Source: Luteimonas chenhongjianii
Lineage (GTDB): Bacteria; Pseudomonadota; Gammaproteobacteria; Xanthomonadales; Xanthomonadaceae
Assembly (NCBI RefSeq): GCF_002327105.1
Contig: NZ_CP023406.1
Location: forward strand, 434,001-498,000
Reading direction: 5' to 3'
Length of the DNA: 64,000 nucleotides
In this document: positions 36,048 to 44,716 of the stretch, one piece after another
How the letters are laid out: the number at the start of each line of letters is the position of its first letter
How positions within the stretch are numbered: position 1 is the first letter of the stretch
Translations under genes and position numbers: made by a program
Notes under the pieces: generated by a model
Seen by the model: the letters and a program-made list of their open reading frames with translations, nothing else
Database searches by the model: none
Told to the model about the DNA's origin: nothing

Positions 36048-36728
36048 TCAATCGAAGACAGGTGCGGCGGGAAGCGTCGCAGGGTCAAAGTCTGCGAATC
36101 CGATATCGCCGAAATCCGCGGCGGTCAACACTGCCTGCTTCTGTTGTCCCGTCTGCGTGTCCGTGACGCCGCGGATAACCTGGTCGAGCTGCCAAGTCGC
36201 CCGTTCCGGCGCATACCGAAACACGTAATCGTGGAACCACCGCTCTCGAGAACCGCCGGCCACCGCCAGGGTCACAGTACCCGCCGCGATCCGGGCGTAG
36301 GCATAAGGATCGCCAGCAACCCCGCCGCAGCGCTCGCAGGGAACGATGCGCGCATTCTCCGCAGCGTTCTGCAAACGACCCGACGCATCTCGGACGAGCA
36401 GGATGACCGTGCGCGCGGAACCATCGCCTAGCGATTGCGGCCCCGTCGCGGCCGGCGAGAACACGATCAACGCGTCGGATGCGCCCCGGCCAGTCAGATC
36501 ACCGTGCACGGTGTCGACCAACGTCGCGCCTACCGGAGCAAAGGCAGCCGGATTATCCGCGGCCGACCTTGCGGCGACCGATGACGTTTCCTGTGTTGCC
36601 GATGCTTGCGGGGCATCCGCACCCCAGACGTTGTCGTCCGCAGTCTGAAGTGCGGACGGACCTTTCTTGGCGCCACATCCAACGAAGAGGACGGGGATGA
36701 GCAGTACAGATAGCAGCAGCTTGTGCAT
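36048..36728 (-). CDS. XAC2610-like lipoprotein, candidate immunity protein against the GH19 lysozyme
   Basis: The 226-aa protein has signal MHKLLLSVLLIPVLFVGCG with Cys18 as lipidation site. Its C-terminal domain carries features I associate with X. citri XAC2610: DLTGRGASDALIVF, RIVPCERCGGVAGDP, a basic/aromatic segment RERWFHDYVFRY and DFGDIGFADFDP. XAC2610 inhibits the GH19 effector XAC2609 in the periplasm. Here the gene lies 74 bp upstream of the GH19 gene on the same strand, the same order as in that pair. Function is inferred from these similarities. Confidence 0.8.
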   Translation of the reverse strand: MHKLLLSVLLIPVLFVGCGAKKGPSALQTADDNVWGADAPQASATQETSSVAARSAADNPAAFAPVGATLVDTVHGDLTGRGASDALIVFSPAATGPQSLGDGSARTVILLVRDASGRLQNAAENARIVPCERCGGVAGDPYAYARIAAGTVTLAVAGGSRERWFHDYVFRYAPERATWQLDQVIRGVTDTQTGQQKQAVLTAADFGDIGFADFDPATLPAAPVFD

Positions 36729-36780
36729 CGCTGTAATCCTTGCGAGAAAGAGACGCGCTCCAAGTCCAGCATCGGGAAGT

Positions 36781-37386
36781 TCAAACCGACTCGTCGACCA
36801 CGCGCTGCAACTGCCAGCACGGCGACTGCCTGAAGATGTAGCGCTGCTGGTCGCTGGTGTCGGGCCTGCGCACCTGCACTTCCATACCGCCACCTGCGAT
36901 CCGGATGATGTCGTAGGCGCGACCGCCTGGGTTCAACAGATCCAGACGCGGCATCACCGGCCAGACCACATCCGCCAGCGCCACTTTCTCCACGACACGA
37001 CGCGGCTCCGGTTCGGCCGCGCCGTCGCAGCGCTCGACGATAAGGGGATCTGCAGTGGTCAGTTCCTGGAAGGAGATCTCGCGGCCGAAGCGTTCGATGA
37101 AGGCGTCGAAGGTTGCGGCCGGGCATTCCGATATCGCGTACGTCGATGTCGACGGCGGCGCCGCCGAGGTCGGTGGGAGCGCGCAAGCTGCAAGTGCGAG
37201 CGCGAGGCAGCCCGGGATCACGCACTGTGCGTGCCTGAAGTAGGCAGCCGACCCGTGGTCGACGTCTTCATGTGTCCCGCCTTGACTCGCAGAACTGCTT
37301 GTACCCGCGAACCACTTCCCACTTGAATTTCGGGCATCCATCCTTGTGCCTCCTGCGTCGCTGTCGCGACCTCGCTGCAACGGCAT
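36781..37386 (-). CDS. candidate lipoprotein upstream of the immunity-effector genes
   Basis: The frame gives up to 201 aa. The recognisable part is a lipoprotein-like signal (VIPGCLALALAACALPP) followed by about 110 residues containing CPAATFDAFIERFGREISFQ and a C-terminal half with YIFRQSPCWQLQRVV. The true start is uncertain: an ATG at 37341 or 37386 gives a long hydrophilic leader, and a GTG shortly before the signal (about 37219) would give a normal lipoprotein. It lies 52 bp upstream of the XAC2610-like gene. It may be a second immunity or accessory protein. Confidence 0.55.
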   Translation of the reverse strand: MPLQRGRDSDAGGTRMDARNSSGKWFAGTSSSASQGGTHEDVDHGSAAYFRHAQCVIPGCLALALAACALPPTSAAPPSTSTYAISECPAATFDAFIERFGREISFQELTTADPLIVERCDGAAEPEPRRVVEKVALADVVWPVMPRLDLLNPGGRAYDIIRIAGGGMEVQVRRPDTSDQQRYIFRQSPCWQLQRVVDESV

Positions 37387-37634
37387 CTCTCGAAAGACGG
37401 AGCATCGGCCATTGCGTCTTGCGATGCGAGCGCGCGCGGCCGCATTTTGGTCAATGCGTCCGTCGGCGATCGCCGCGCGGAGATGTCCGACAATCGGTGA
37501 CGACGGGTCATTGCGGGAAACTCGAGCTGTTCACCCGGTCGGAGGCTGCACCCGGCGCGCAGTGCCTCGAAGCGCATGGCCCCGCACGCAGCCCCACGCT
37601 ACTGTGTGCGTCTCGCAAGTCCGGATCCACTGTG

Positions 37635-39350
37635 ATGCCCCGCCTGCTCCCGACCCTGCTCGCCACCGCGCTGCTCGCCCTGTCGTTGTCGACGACTGCC
37701 TCGGCCGCCGACCGCATCACCGGTCACCCCTTCGCCACCCGCAGTGAAGTCCACGCGCCGCATGCGATGGCCGCCACCTCGCATCCGCTGGCGACGCAGA
37801 TCGCGCTCGACACGATGAAGGCGGGCGGTAGCGCTGTGGATGCGGCGATCGCTGCGAACGCCGCGCTCGGGCTGATGGAGCCGACCGGCAACGGCATCGG
37901 CGGCGATCTGTTCGCCATCATCTGGGATCCGAAGACGAAGCGCCTGTATGGCTATGACGGCTCGGGGCGCTCGCCGAGGTCGCTGACACTGGCCGAGTTC
38001 CAGCGCCGCGGCCTGACCGACATTCCCTCGCACGGTCCGCTGCCGGTCACCGTGCCGGGCACGGTCGACGGCTGGTTCGCGCTGCACGGGCGCTTCGGCA
38101 GGCGCACGATGGCCGACAACCTCGCGCCGACGATCCGCTATGCGCGCGAAGGCCATCCGGTGCACGAAGTGATCGCCTACTACTGGGACCGCTCCGTGCC
38201 GCGGCTGGGCAAGTGGCCGGGTTTCACCGAGCAGTTCACGATTCAAGGCCGCGCGCCGCGCACCGGCGAGACCTGGCGCAACCCGAATCTCGCGAACACG
38301 CTGCAGGCGATCTCCGACGGTGGCCGCGATGCGTTCTACAAGGGCGACATCGCGCGGGTGATCGGCGACTACTTCGCCGCCAACGACGGCTTCCTCGCCT
38401 ACGAGGATCTCGCTTCGCACACGGGCAACTGGGTGGAGCCGGTATCGACGAGCTATCGCGGCGTCGAACTGTGGGAGCTGCCGCCGAGCGGACAGGGCAT
38501 CGCGGCGCTGCAGATTCTCAACCTGCTCGAGCCCTACGACCTGAAGTCCTACGGCTTCGGCAGCCCCGAGCACGTGCACCTGTTCGTCGAGGCCAAGAAA
38601 CTCGCCTTCGCCGACCGCGCGCGCTGGTATGCCGATCCAGAGTTCCACCCTGCCCCGGTCGCGAAGCTGATTTCGAAGGACTATGCGCGCGAGCGCGGCG
38701 CGCTGATCTCGATGGATACCGCGCTGCGCGAAGTACAGCCGGGCACGCCCAGGCAGCTGGACGAGGGCGACACGATCTACCTGACCACCGCCGACGCCGA
38801 CGGCATGATGGTGTCGCTGATCCAGTCCAACTACCGCGGCATGGGCAGCGGCATGGCGCCGCCTGGCCTGGGCTTCATCCTGCAGGATCGCGGCGAGCAG
38901 TTCGTGCTGCAGGAAGGCCACCCCAACAGCTTCGCGCCGGGCAAGCGTCCCTTCCACACCATCATTCCCGCGTTCGCGACGAAGGACGGCGAGCCTTGGC
39001 TGGCCTTCGGCGTCATGGGCGGCGCGATGCAGCCGCAGGGCCACGCCCAGATCCTGATCAACATGCTCGACTTCGGCATGAACCTGCAGGAGGCCGGTGA
39101 CGCGCCGCGGATCCAGCACGACGGCTCCACCGAACCCACCGGACAGAACACCGCGATGACCGATGGTGGCGAGGTGGACCTGGAAACCGGCTTCCCCTAC
39201 GAGACCGTGCGCGCACTGATGCAGAAGGGCCATTCGGTGCGCTTCTCGCACGGCCCCTACGGCGGCTACCAGGCGATCATGAAGAATCCCTACGGCGGCT
39301 GGACCGGCGCCAGCGAATCGCGCAAGGACGGACAGGCCGCCGGCTACTGA
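37635..39350 (+). CDS. ggt: gamma-glutamyltransferase
   Basis: This 571-aa exported enzyme has a signal peptide (cut after ASA, residue 24) and the Ntn-hydrolase features of GGT: NGIGGDLFAIIWD early, PVTVPGTVDGW, and the autocleavage site before Thr in EGDTIYLTTADADG. It ends with SNYRGMGSGMAPPGLGFILQDRG and FGVMGGAMQPQGH. It cleaves gamma-glutamyl bonds, for example of glutathione, in the periplasm. ATG 37635 directly precedes the signal peptide; the frame is open upstream but has no signal. Confidence 0.93.
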   Translation: MPRLLPTLLATALLALSLSTTASAADRITGHPFATRSEVHAPHAMAATSHPLATQIALDTMKAGGSAVDAAIAANAALGLMEPTGNGIGGDLFAIIWDPKTKRLYGYDGSGRSPRSLTLAEFQRRGLTDIPSHGPLPVTVPGTVDGWFALHGRFGRRTMADNLAPTIRYAREGHPVHEVIAYYWDRSVPRLGKWPGFTEQFTIQGRAPRTGETWRNPNLANTLQAISDGGRDAFYKGDIARVIGDYFAANDGFLAYEDLASHTGNWVEPVSTSYRGVELWELPPSGQGIAALQILNLLEPYDLKSYGFGSPEHVHLFVEAKKLAFADRARWYADPEFHPAPVAKLISKDYARERGALISMDTALREVQPGTPRQLDEGDTIYLTTADADGMMVSLIQSNYRGMGSGMAPPGLGFILQDRGEQFVLQEGHPNSFAPGKRPFHTIIPAFATKDGEPWLAFGVMGGAMQPQGHAQILINMLDFGMNLQEAGDAPRIQHDGSTEPTGQNTAMTDGGEVDLETGFPYETVRALMQKGHSVRFSHGPYGGYQAIMKNPYGGWTGASESRKDGQAAGY

Positions 39351-39369
39351 CGCGCATTCCCGGCCGGTC

Positions 39370-39375
39370 TATGCT
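39370..39375 (+). promoter_or_regulatory. -10 element (TATGCT) before the first paralogous secreted protein
   Basis: GGTCTATGCTCGCC lies 28 bp before ATG 39403. The second paralogue has TATGCT at exactly the same distance (40472-40477), suggesting promoter and gene were duplicated together. Confidence 0.4.
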
Positions 39376-39402
39376 CGCCCGACACGGACGTTGGAGCGGC
39401 AC

Positions 39403-40443
39403 ATGCGCGGATGGATTGCGGCAGGACTGGTCGTGCTGGCGATTGCCAGCACACGGACGGATGCGGGCGACCTGGAGAGCAGCGGGACCGACGGCTGGCT
39501 CCATCCGTCGGCCGGTGTCGAGGAATCCCACGCTGCGGCAGACCGCCGGGCAGCCCAGCAGGCCTATCTGCGACGCACCGCGGGTGCGCTCGCGCAGACC
39601 GACCGTCCACGCGAGCTGGCCCTGGCAGCACTGCTGCATCAGGCGGCTGCGCATCCTGCCCCGCCGCAACCCGGTGACGTCATCGATACCCCGGTGACCG
39701 GCGTGCAATCCGATGGCATCGCACGCGATTGGCGCGAGCGCGCCGCAGCGCGCGCGGGTGACGATGTGATCGCGAATGTGCTGCTCATCGCGGGCGCCGA
39801 CAAGATGGATGGCATCTCGCAGGACGCAGCGCAGCGCTGGGCGGATGCACAACCCGACAACAGGGCGCCGTGGTTGCTGCGCACCGATATGCCGGTGGAT
39901 GCCATGTTGCAGGCCGCCGCCGAACGCCGGCATTACGACAGTGTCCACTTCCAGACGCTCCGGTGGATGCGCGACGCATTGGCCGCGCATCCAGCCGACG
40001 CGCGAACGCGCGCATCCACGGGAGGCGGCGCGCCGATGGGCGAGCGCGTCTACGCGACAATGCTGGCGCTTGGCCTGTACAGCGCCAACGCCGCCCCCGG
40101 TTATTCCCGCCTCGCCGGAGGATGCACGTCGGCGACGCCTGAGCTCCAGGTCGCCTGCAGATCGCTTGCCGGGCAGCTGCTCGAATCGGACACGCTGATC
40201 ATGCGCAGCATCGGGAGCGCGATCGCATTGCGTCTCGACGCACCGGACGTGGAGGCCACCCGCGCCGTCGCCTGGCGGACACATGCGATGCAGCGCGCGA
40301 CCGCGCCCGACGGCGAGCGCCAGTTCATGCGCCTGCTCGACGACACATCGATCCGCACCGAGATCGAATTGCAGGCGCGCATGCTCAGCGATGCAGGCAT
40401 CCCGCTGGTGCCGCCCGCGGACTGGACGCCGCCGACGCACTGA
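39403..40443 (+). CDS. secreted alpha-helical protein, first of a tandem paralogue pair
   Basis: The 346-aa protein has a signal peptide (residues 1-22, cut after DA) and is predicted to be all helical. It shares with the next gene the pattern PRELA-AALL, WRERAAARAGDDVIAN-LL-GAD, AAQRWADAQPDNRAPWLLR, an LRWMRDAL segment and a C-terminal RFM/RLLDD-SIRTE-ELQARML-AGIP. GGAG lies 7 nt before ATG 39403. No catalytic motif is recognised. Function unknown. Confidence 0.7.
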   Translation: MRGWIAAGLVVLAIASTRTDAGDLESSGTDGWLHPSAGVEESHAAADRRAAQQAYLRRTAGALAQTDRPRELALAALLHQAAAHPAPPQPGDVIDTPVTGVQSDGIARDWRERAAARAGDDVIANVLLIAGADKMDGISQDAAQRWADAQPDNRAPWLLRTDMPVDAMLQAAAERRHYDSVHFQTLRWMRDALAAHPADARTRASTGGGAPMGERVYATMLALGLYSANAAPGYSRLAGGCTSATPELQVACRSLAGQLLESDTLIMRSIGSAIALRLDAPDVEATRAVAWRTHAMQRATAPDGERQFMRLLDDTSIRTEIELQARMLSDAGIPLVPPADWTPPTH

Positions 40444-40471
40444 CCTGCTACGCGGCCACGCGCGCGGTCGC

Positions 40472-40477
40472 TATGCT
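40472..40477 (+). promoter_or_regulatory. -10 element (TATGCT) before the second paralogous secreted protein
   Basis: GTCGCTATGCTGG lies 28 bp before ATG 40505, the same spacing as in the upstream paralogue. Confidence 0.4.
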
Positions 40478-40504
40478 GGCCGCATCCCGGTCCCGAGACA
40501 TCGC

Positions 40505-41542
40505 ATGATCCGTTTCCTGCTCGCGGCCGCATGTGCGCTCGTACTCTGCTCGCCAATCGCGCTGGCACAGGCGCCCTATGCGGACTTCGACGAGGCACCT
40601 GCCGAGCAGCCGGAAGACGCGGCTGCACAGGCTGCCTGGCGCAGCTGGTCGGCGCGCAGCGCCGCTGCGCTCGCGGAGACGGGCCAGCCGCGCGAGCTCG
40701 CGTTCGCTGCTTTGCTGCGCGGCCTCGCCAATGCGGATCCGGAAGGCGCGGCCGCCGGGTCCTCGCAGCCTGTAGCGCCCGATGGGGAGGCCAGCGCCTG
40801 GCGACGTGATGCAGCGGCACGCGCCGGCAACGATGCCCTCGCCAACGCGTTGCTCGCCTACGGCGCGGACGAAGCAACGCGCCTGCGCGCCGCGCAGCGC
40901 TGGCTCGGCGCCGATCCACAGAATCTCGCGCCGCTGCTGGTGCGTGGCGGCAGCGTCGATGCATTGCTTGCCGATGCGCGGGTCGCCACCCGCTTCGACC
41001 TCGGCATGCTCGAACAGGTGCGCTGGATGCAGGCCGCGCTGCTGCGCACGCCGCCGACCCCTGGAGAGCGGGCGGCACTCGCCGATGCGGACGAGTTCGT
41101 GCCGGCCGAGCATGCGGCGATCACCGCGATGGGGCTGTGGGCGGCGCTCGCCTTTCCGGCGCTGGAGCCGCTGATGCGGGGCTGCGACGCGGACGCGGCG
41201 GGCGCGAACGCCGCGCGCACGCGCGATTGCCGCCATGTCGCCAGCCTCATGGCGAACACCTCGGACACCCAGCTCGGCAGGATGCTCGGCCTCGCCCTGC
41301 TCGAACGCCTCGCCAGCACGCAGGCCGAGCGTGCCGACGTGCAGGCACGTCGCCGGATCTTCGACTGGCGCATGCTCCAATGGGGTCGGGCGAGCGCCAC
41401 CCTGCCCCGCGAGGGCGCCGCGCAGTTCGCACGCCTGCTCGCGGATCCGTCGGTCCGGACCGAAGCCGATCTCGTCGCACGCGCGTTGCAGGAAGCCGGC
41501 GTTCCATCCGAGCCGCCGGCGGGCTGGCAGCCAACGCGCTGA
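40505..41542 (+). CDS. secreted alpha-helical protein, second of a tandem paralogue pair
   Basis: The 345-aa protein has a signal peptide (cut after ALA, residue 21). It is homologous to the preceding gene along its length: PRELAFAALLRG, WRRDAAARAGNDALANALL, AAQRWLGADPQNLAPLLVR, VRWMQAALL, and C-terminal FARLLADPSVRTEADLVARAL. Helical repeats without catalytic motifs suggest a periplasmic binding or scaffold role. Function unknown. Confidence 0.7.
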   Translation: MIRFLLAAACALVLCSPIALAQAPYADFDEAPAEQPEDAAAQAAWRSWSARSAAALAETGQPRELAFAALLRGLANADPEGAAAGSSQPVAPDGEASAWRRDAAARAGNDALANALLAYGADEATRLRAAQRWLGADPQNLAPLLVRGGSVDALLADARVATRFDLGMLEQVRWMQAALLRTPPTPGERAALADADEFVPAEHAAITAMGLWAALAFPALEPLMRGCDADAAGANAARTRDCRHVASLMANTSDTQLGRMLGLALLERLASTQAERADVQARRRIFDWRMLQWGRASATLPREGAAQFARLLADPSVRTEADLVARALQEAGVPSEPPAGWQPTR

Positions 41543-41651
41543 GGGTTTGCCGGCACTTCGCGCGGCACCATGCGCTGGTCAGTACAAGCGACCTGCCGCA
41601 CACTTCCGCCTCCACCGGCAGCGCGCCGGTGTACGGGGACGGAGACTTCCG

Positions 41652-42473
41652 ATGCGGCATCTGCACACCGCCTGCGGCCTGTTGGCCGCGGCAACGCTCG
41701 TCTGCGCCAGCGGCCCTGCCGCCGCGCAGGCCTATAACAGCTTCACGCTCGGCGCGGGATTCACGCCTGATCCGCAGACCGGGACCGGCGAGACCGGCGG
41801 GCAGACACTGGCGAGTCGCTTCGGGCCGCAGTGCAGCGGTTTCATCGATGCCACGCCCGACCACACGATCCGGGTGACCTCGCCGCTCGACCTTCGCATG
41901 GCAGTCCAGAGCACCACCGATTCCACACTGGTCGTGGTCGGCCCGGCCGGCGTGTTCTGCGACGACGACAGCGGCGGCCAGCTCGACGCACAGCTCGATG
42001 CCCGCCTCACGCCCGGGGACTACGCCGTCTACGTGGGCCATGTCGAGCAATCCGGCCGCTACACGCTGACGCTTACCGAGGGCAGCGGCGTGGCCTCGGC
42101 CGGGGGGAACGCGCAGTACGCGAACTTCCGCCTCGGTGCCGGCTTCACCCCCGATCCGCAGACCGGGACAGGCGAGACCGGCGGCGCGGTGGATGCCCGC
42201 CGCTACGGCGCGCACTGCAGCGGCATGATCGATTCCACGCCCGACCATCGGCTGACGATCACCTCGACGGTGGCGCTGCGCCTCTCGGTCCGCAGCACCA
42301 CCGATTCGAGCCTCGTCGTGGTCGGCCCCGGCAAGGTGCTGTGCGACGACGATGGCGCCGGTGCGCTGGACGCCGCGGTCGTCGATACGTTCCGCCCCGG
42401 CGAGTACGAGATCTATGTCGGCCATCTCGGACAGGCGGGCAGCTACCGGCTGGAGATCACCGAGACCAGGTAG
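41652..42473 (+). CDS. secreted protein with two tandem beta-domain repeats
   Basis: The 273-aa protein has a signal peptide (cut after AAA, about residue 25) and two repeats of about 120 residues. Each starts with F.LGAGFTPDPQTGTGETGG, continues with CSG.ID.TPDH and STTDS.LVVVGP, then CDDD, and ends with PG.Y..YVGH...G.Y.L..TE. The conserved Asp and Gly residues suggest a calcium-stabilised beta-sandwich such as a pre-peptidase C-terminal-like domain, but no enzyme domain is attached. GGAGA lies upstream of ATG 41652. Confidence 0.7.
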   Translation: MRHLHTACGLLAAATLVCASGPAAAQAYNSFTLGAGFTPDPQTGTGETGGQTLASRFGPQCSGFIDATPDHTIRVTSPLDLRMAVQSTTDSTLVVVGPAGVFCDDDSGGQLDAQLDARLTPGDYAVYVGHVEQSGRYTLTLTEGSGVASAGGNAQYANFRLGAGFTPDPQTGTGETGGAVDARRYGAHCSGMIDSTPDHRLTITSTVALRLSVRSTTDSSLVVVGPGKVLCDDDGAGALDAAVVDTFRPGEYEIYVGHLGQAGSYRLEITETR

Positions 42474-42527
42474 TCCCCCGCGCATCCGGTCCGCGCGCGC
42501 GCAGGGCCGTGCTTTGGCCCTGCGCGG

Positions 42528-43082
42528 TCATCGCACCGATCCTGCCGGCGCACTGCCGGCAGTGTTCCGGGACACGCGCCCCCCGCGTTCGGACGAGAAG
42601 GTGAATGTGTAGCGCAGGCGGATCGGCACGGCGTCGACTGCGACCCCTGCGCCCTCGCAGCGCGGGTCGCGGTCCGGGTCCACGCCGGCGGGGAACGTGC
42701 AGACCGCCCCGCCGAAGTAGCGCCAGTTGCGCAGCGTCGCGGTGACGGCATCGACGAACGGGCGCGCGGCAGGATCGGCAGGATCCGCGCAGGCCTGCTC
42801 CGCGCGATCCGCAGCGACGTCCCGCACCGCGCCCTCGGCATCGACGACGAAGCCCACGCACAGCCGCAATTCGCCGTCCAGACGCGCGCCGGCCGGAAAC
42901 GTCGGGTCGGGATCATGGATCGGCGAGGCCATCAGGAACCGCTGATTGGATTCGACGCTGTGCACCTGCGCCATCGGTGGCAGCACCATCGCGCGCTGCA
43001 CCCCAGCGGTGCGATGGCTGCACGCCATCAGCGCCACGGCCAGGCACGGGAGGATGCAGCATGCGTAGCGTCGTGCGGTCAT
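42528..43082 (-). CDS. lipoprotein with TonB C-terminal-like domain
   Basis: The 184-aa protein has signal LPCLAVALMACS (lipidated Cys near 21). A domain follows in the style of TonB C-termini: PIHDPDPTFPAGARLDGELRL, FVVDAEGAVRDV, and VTATLRNWRYF..AV, ending in RLRYTFTF. It is probably a periplasmic protein related to TonB-family anchors and lacks the N-terminal transmembrane helix of true TonB. It faces the preceding beta-repeat gene. ATG 43082 was chosen to place the signal at the N-terminus. Confidence 0.65.
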   Translation of the reverse strand: MTARRYACCILPCLAVALMACSHRTAGVQRAMVLPPMAQVHSVESNQRFLMASPIHDPDPTFPAGARLDGELRLCVGFVVDAEGAVRDVAADRAEQACADPADPAARPFVDAVTATLRNWRYFGGAVCTFPAGVDPDRDPRCEGAGVAVDAVPIRLRYTFTFSSERGGRVSRNTAGSAPAGSVR

Positions 43083-43124
43083 CCGGCCTCCTGCCGATCG
43101 ATCCATCGAGACGTGGCGCCCCGC

Positions 43125-44609
43125 CTAGTCCGCGGGCACGGTCCGGTCGCTTGCCCAGTTGCGCAGCGCGTCGACCTGCTCGCGCATCATCACCGAAAGT
43201 GGTCGCGTGTCGCGCAGTGATTCGACGACCATCGGCTGCGACAGCGGCGCGCCGGCAGCATGCGCGGCATAGAGCGCGGCCACGATGGCCTGCTCGATCT
43301 CGGCACCGGAAAAGCCCTCTGCCTCGGCGGCCAGCCCGGGCAGGTCGAAGTCCGCAAGTGCGAAGCCGCGCCGCGCGAGATGCACCGAGAACACCTCGGC
43401 GCGCACCTCGGCGGTCGGGAGGTCGACGAAGAAGGTCTCATCGAAGCGACCCTTGCGCAGCAGTTCCGGTGGCAGGTCGTGGACCTGGTTGGCAGTGGCA
43501 ACCAGGAACACCTTCGACTTGCGCTCGGCCATCCAGGTCAGCAGGAAGCCGAGCACGCGGCGCGACACGCCGCCGTCGCTGTCGCCGCTGGAGGCGAGGC
43601 CCTTCTCGATCTCGTCGATCCACAGCACGCAGGGCGCGAGCTGTTCGGTGGAGGCGATCGCCTCGCGCAGGTTGCGCTCGGTCTCACCGTGGTACTTGTC
43701 GTAGAGGGTGCCGAAGTCCAGCCGTACCAGCGGCACCTGGAGACCGCCGGCGATGGCTTTGGCCAGCAGCGACTTGCCGCAGCCCTGCACGCCGAGCAGC
43801 AGCACGCCCTTCGGCGGATCCAGGCCCGGCGGGCCGTCGCCCTCGACGAACACCCGGCGGCGCTGTTCGATCCAGCGCTTGAGCCGCCGCGCGCCGGCCA
43901 CGTCGGCGAAGCCGGCGGTGTCGTATTCGTAGTGCAGATGCCCGCTCTTGTTGAGCAGCTCGAACTTGAGCTTGGCGAGCGCAGGCAGGTCGTCATGACC
44001 GAGCGCGCCGTCGACGTGGATCAGCTGGCGGGTGATGCGGCGCGCATCCCCGAGCGACAGCCCCTGGAGGTTGCGCACGATCTGGCGGACCGCATCGGCG
44101 TCGGCCTCCACCCGTCGGCCGCCGTGTTCCTGCTGGTAGAGGGTGGCTTCCTCGCGCACCAGTTTCAGCAGCGCGTCGGCGTCGGGCAGACGCGGGCGGA
44201 AACGCACGGCCATCGCCTCCAGGTCCGCCGGCAGTTCCACCTTGTGGCCGACCAGCACGATCACGTGCGGCAGGCTGTGGCGCCGCTGGATCAGGTCGCG
44301 CAGCTGACGCTGGGTGCCGGCATAGCCCAGGTAGGGATGGAAATCGAGCAGCAGATAGATGCCGCGCTGCTGGGCGTCGCGGATCGCGGCCAGGGTATTG
44401 CTGGCATCGGGGGCGGTATCGGTCTCCGACTCGCCGTCGAGATCGAGCCGGCGCAGACCCTCGGTGATCGTCCACCGGTACAGCGCGCGCCAGACCTGTT
44501 GCAGGGATTGCCGGAACAGCTCGACCACGCGCGGCTCATCGGGCGTTTCGACGACCACCAGCGGCGTGTTGGCACGGATCAGGGCGGCCAGGTCCTGCAG
44601 TTCGCTCAT
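43125..44609 (-). CDS. Ycf46-like AAA+ ATPase
   Basis: The 494-aa protein has an N-terminal ATPase-derived domain (about residues 1-230, with VVVETPDEPRVVELF and YLLLDFHPYL). The C-terminal AAA+ core has Walker A GVQGCGKSLLAKA, Walker B CVLWIDEIEKG, sensor 1 VATANQV, and an arginine finger in LLRKGRFDE. This layout matches the Ycf46/AAA group found in cyanobacteria and proteobacteria, with poorly known function. It is divergent from the ParA-like gene with about 107 bp between them. Confidence 0.85.
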   Translation of the reverse strand: MSELQDLAALIRANTPLVVVETPDEPRVVELFRQSLQQVWRALYRWTITEGLRRLDLDGESETDTAPDASNTLAAIRDAQQRGIYLLLDFHPYLGYAGTQRQLRDLIQRRHSLPHVIVLVGHKVELPADLEAMAVRFRPRLPDADALLKLVREEATLYQQEHGGRRVEADADAVRQIVRNLQGLSLGDARRITRQLIHVDGALGHDDLPALAKLKFELLNKSGHLHYEYDTAGFADVAGARRLKRWIEQRRRVFVEGDGPPGLDPPKGVLLLGVQGCGKSLLAKAIAGGLQVPLVRLDFGTLYDKYHGETERNLREAIASTEQLAPCVLWIDEIEKGLASSGDSDGGVSRRVLGFLLTWMAERKSKVFLVATANQVHDLPPELLRKGRFDETFFVDLPTAEVRAEVFSVHLARRGFALADFDLPGLAAEAEGFSGAEIEQAIVAALYAAHAAGAPLSQPMVVESLRDTRPLSVMMREQVDALRNWASDRTVPAD

Positions 44610-44716
44610 GGGCGCGTCGCGTCTGTCGTCGGGAACCCGGATGTTAAACGGGCGGCGCGGTCGCGGTGGTGGGGTCGCCGGTGTACGCTCGAACGCGAAC
44701 CCATCCGGAGGCTTCG

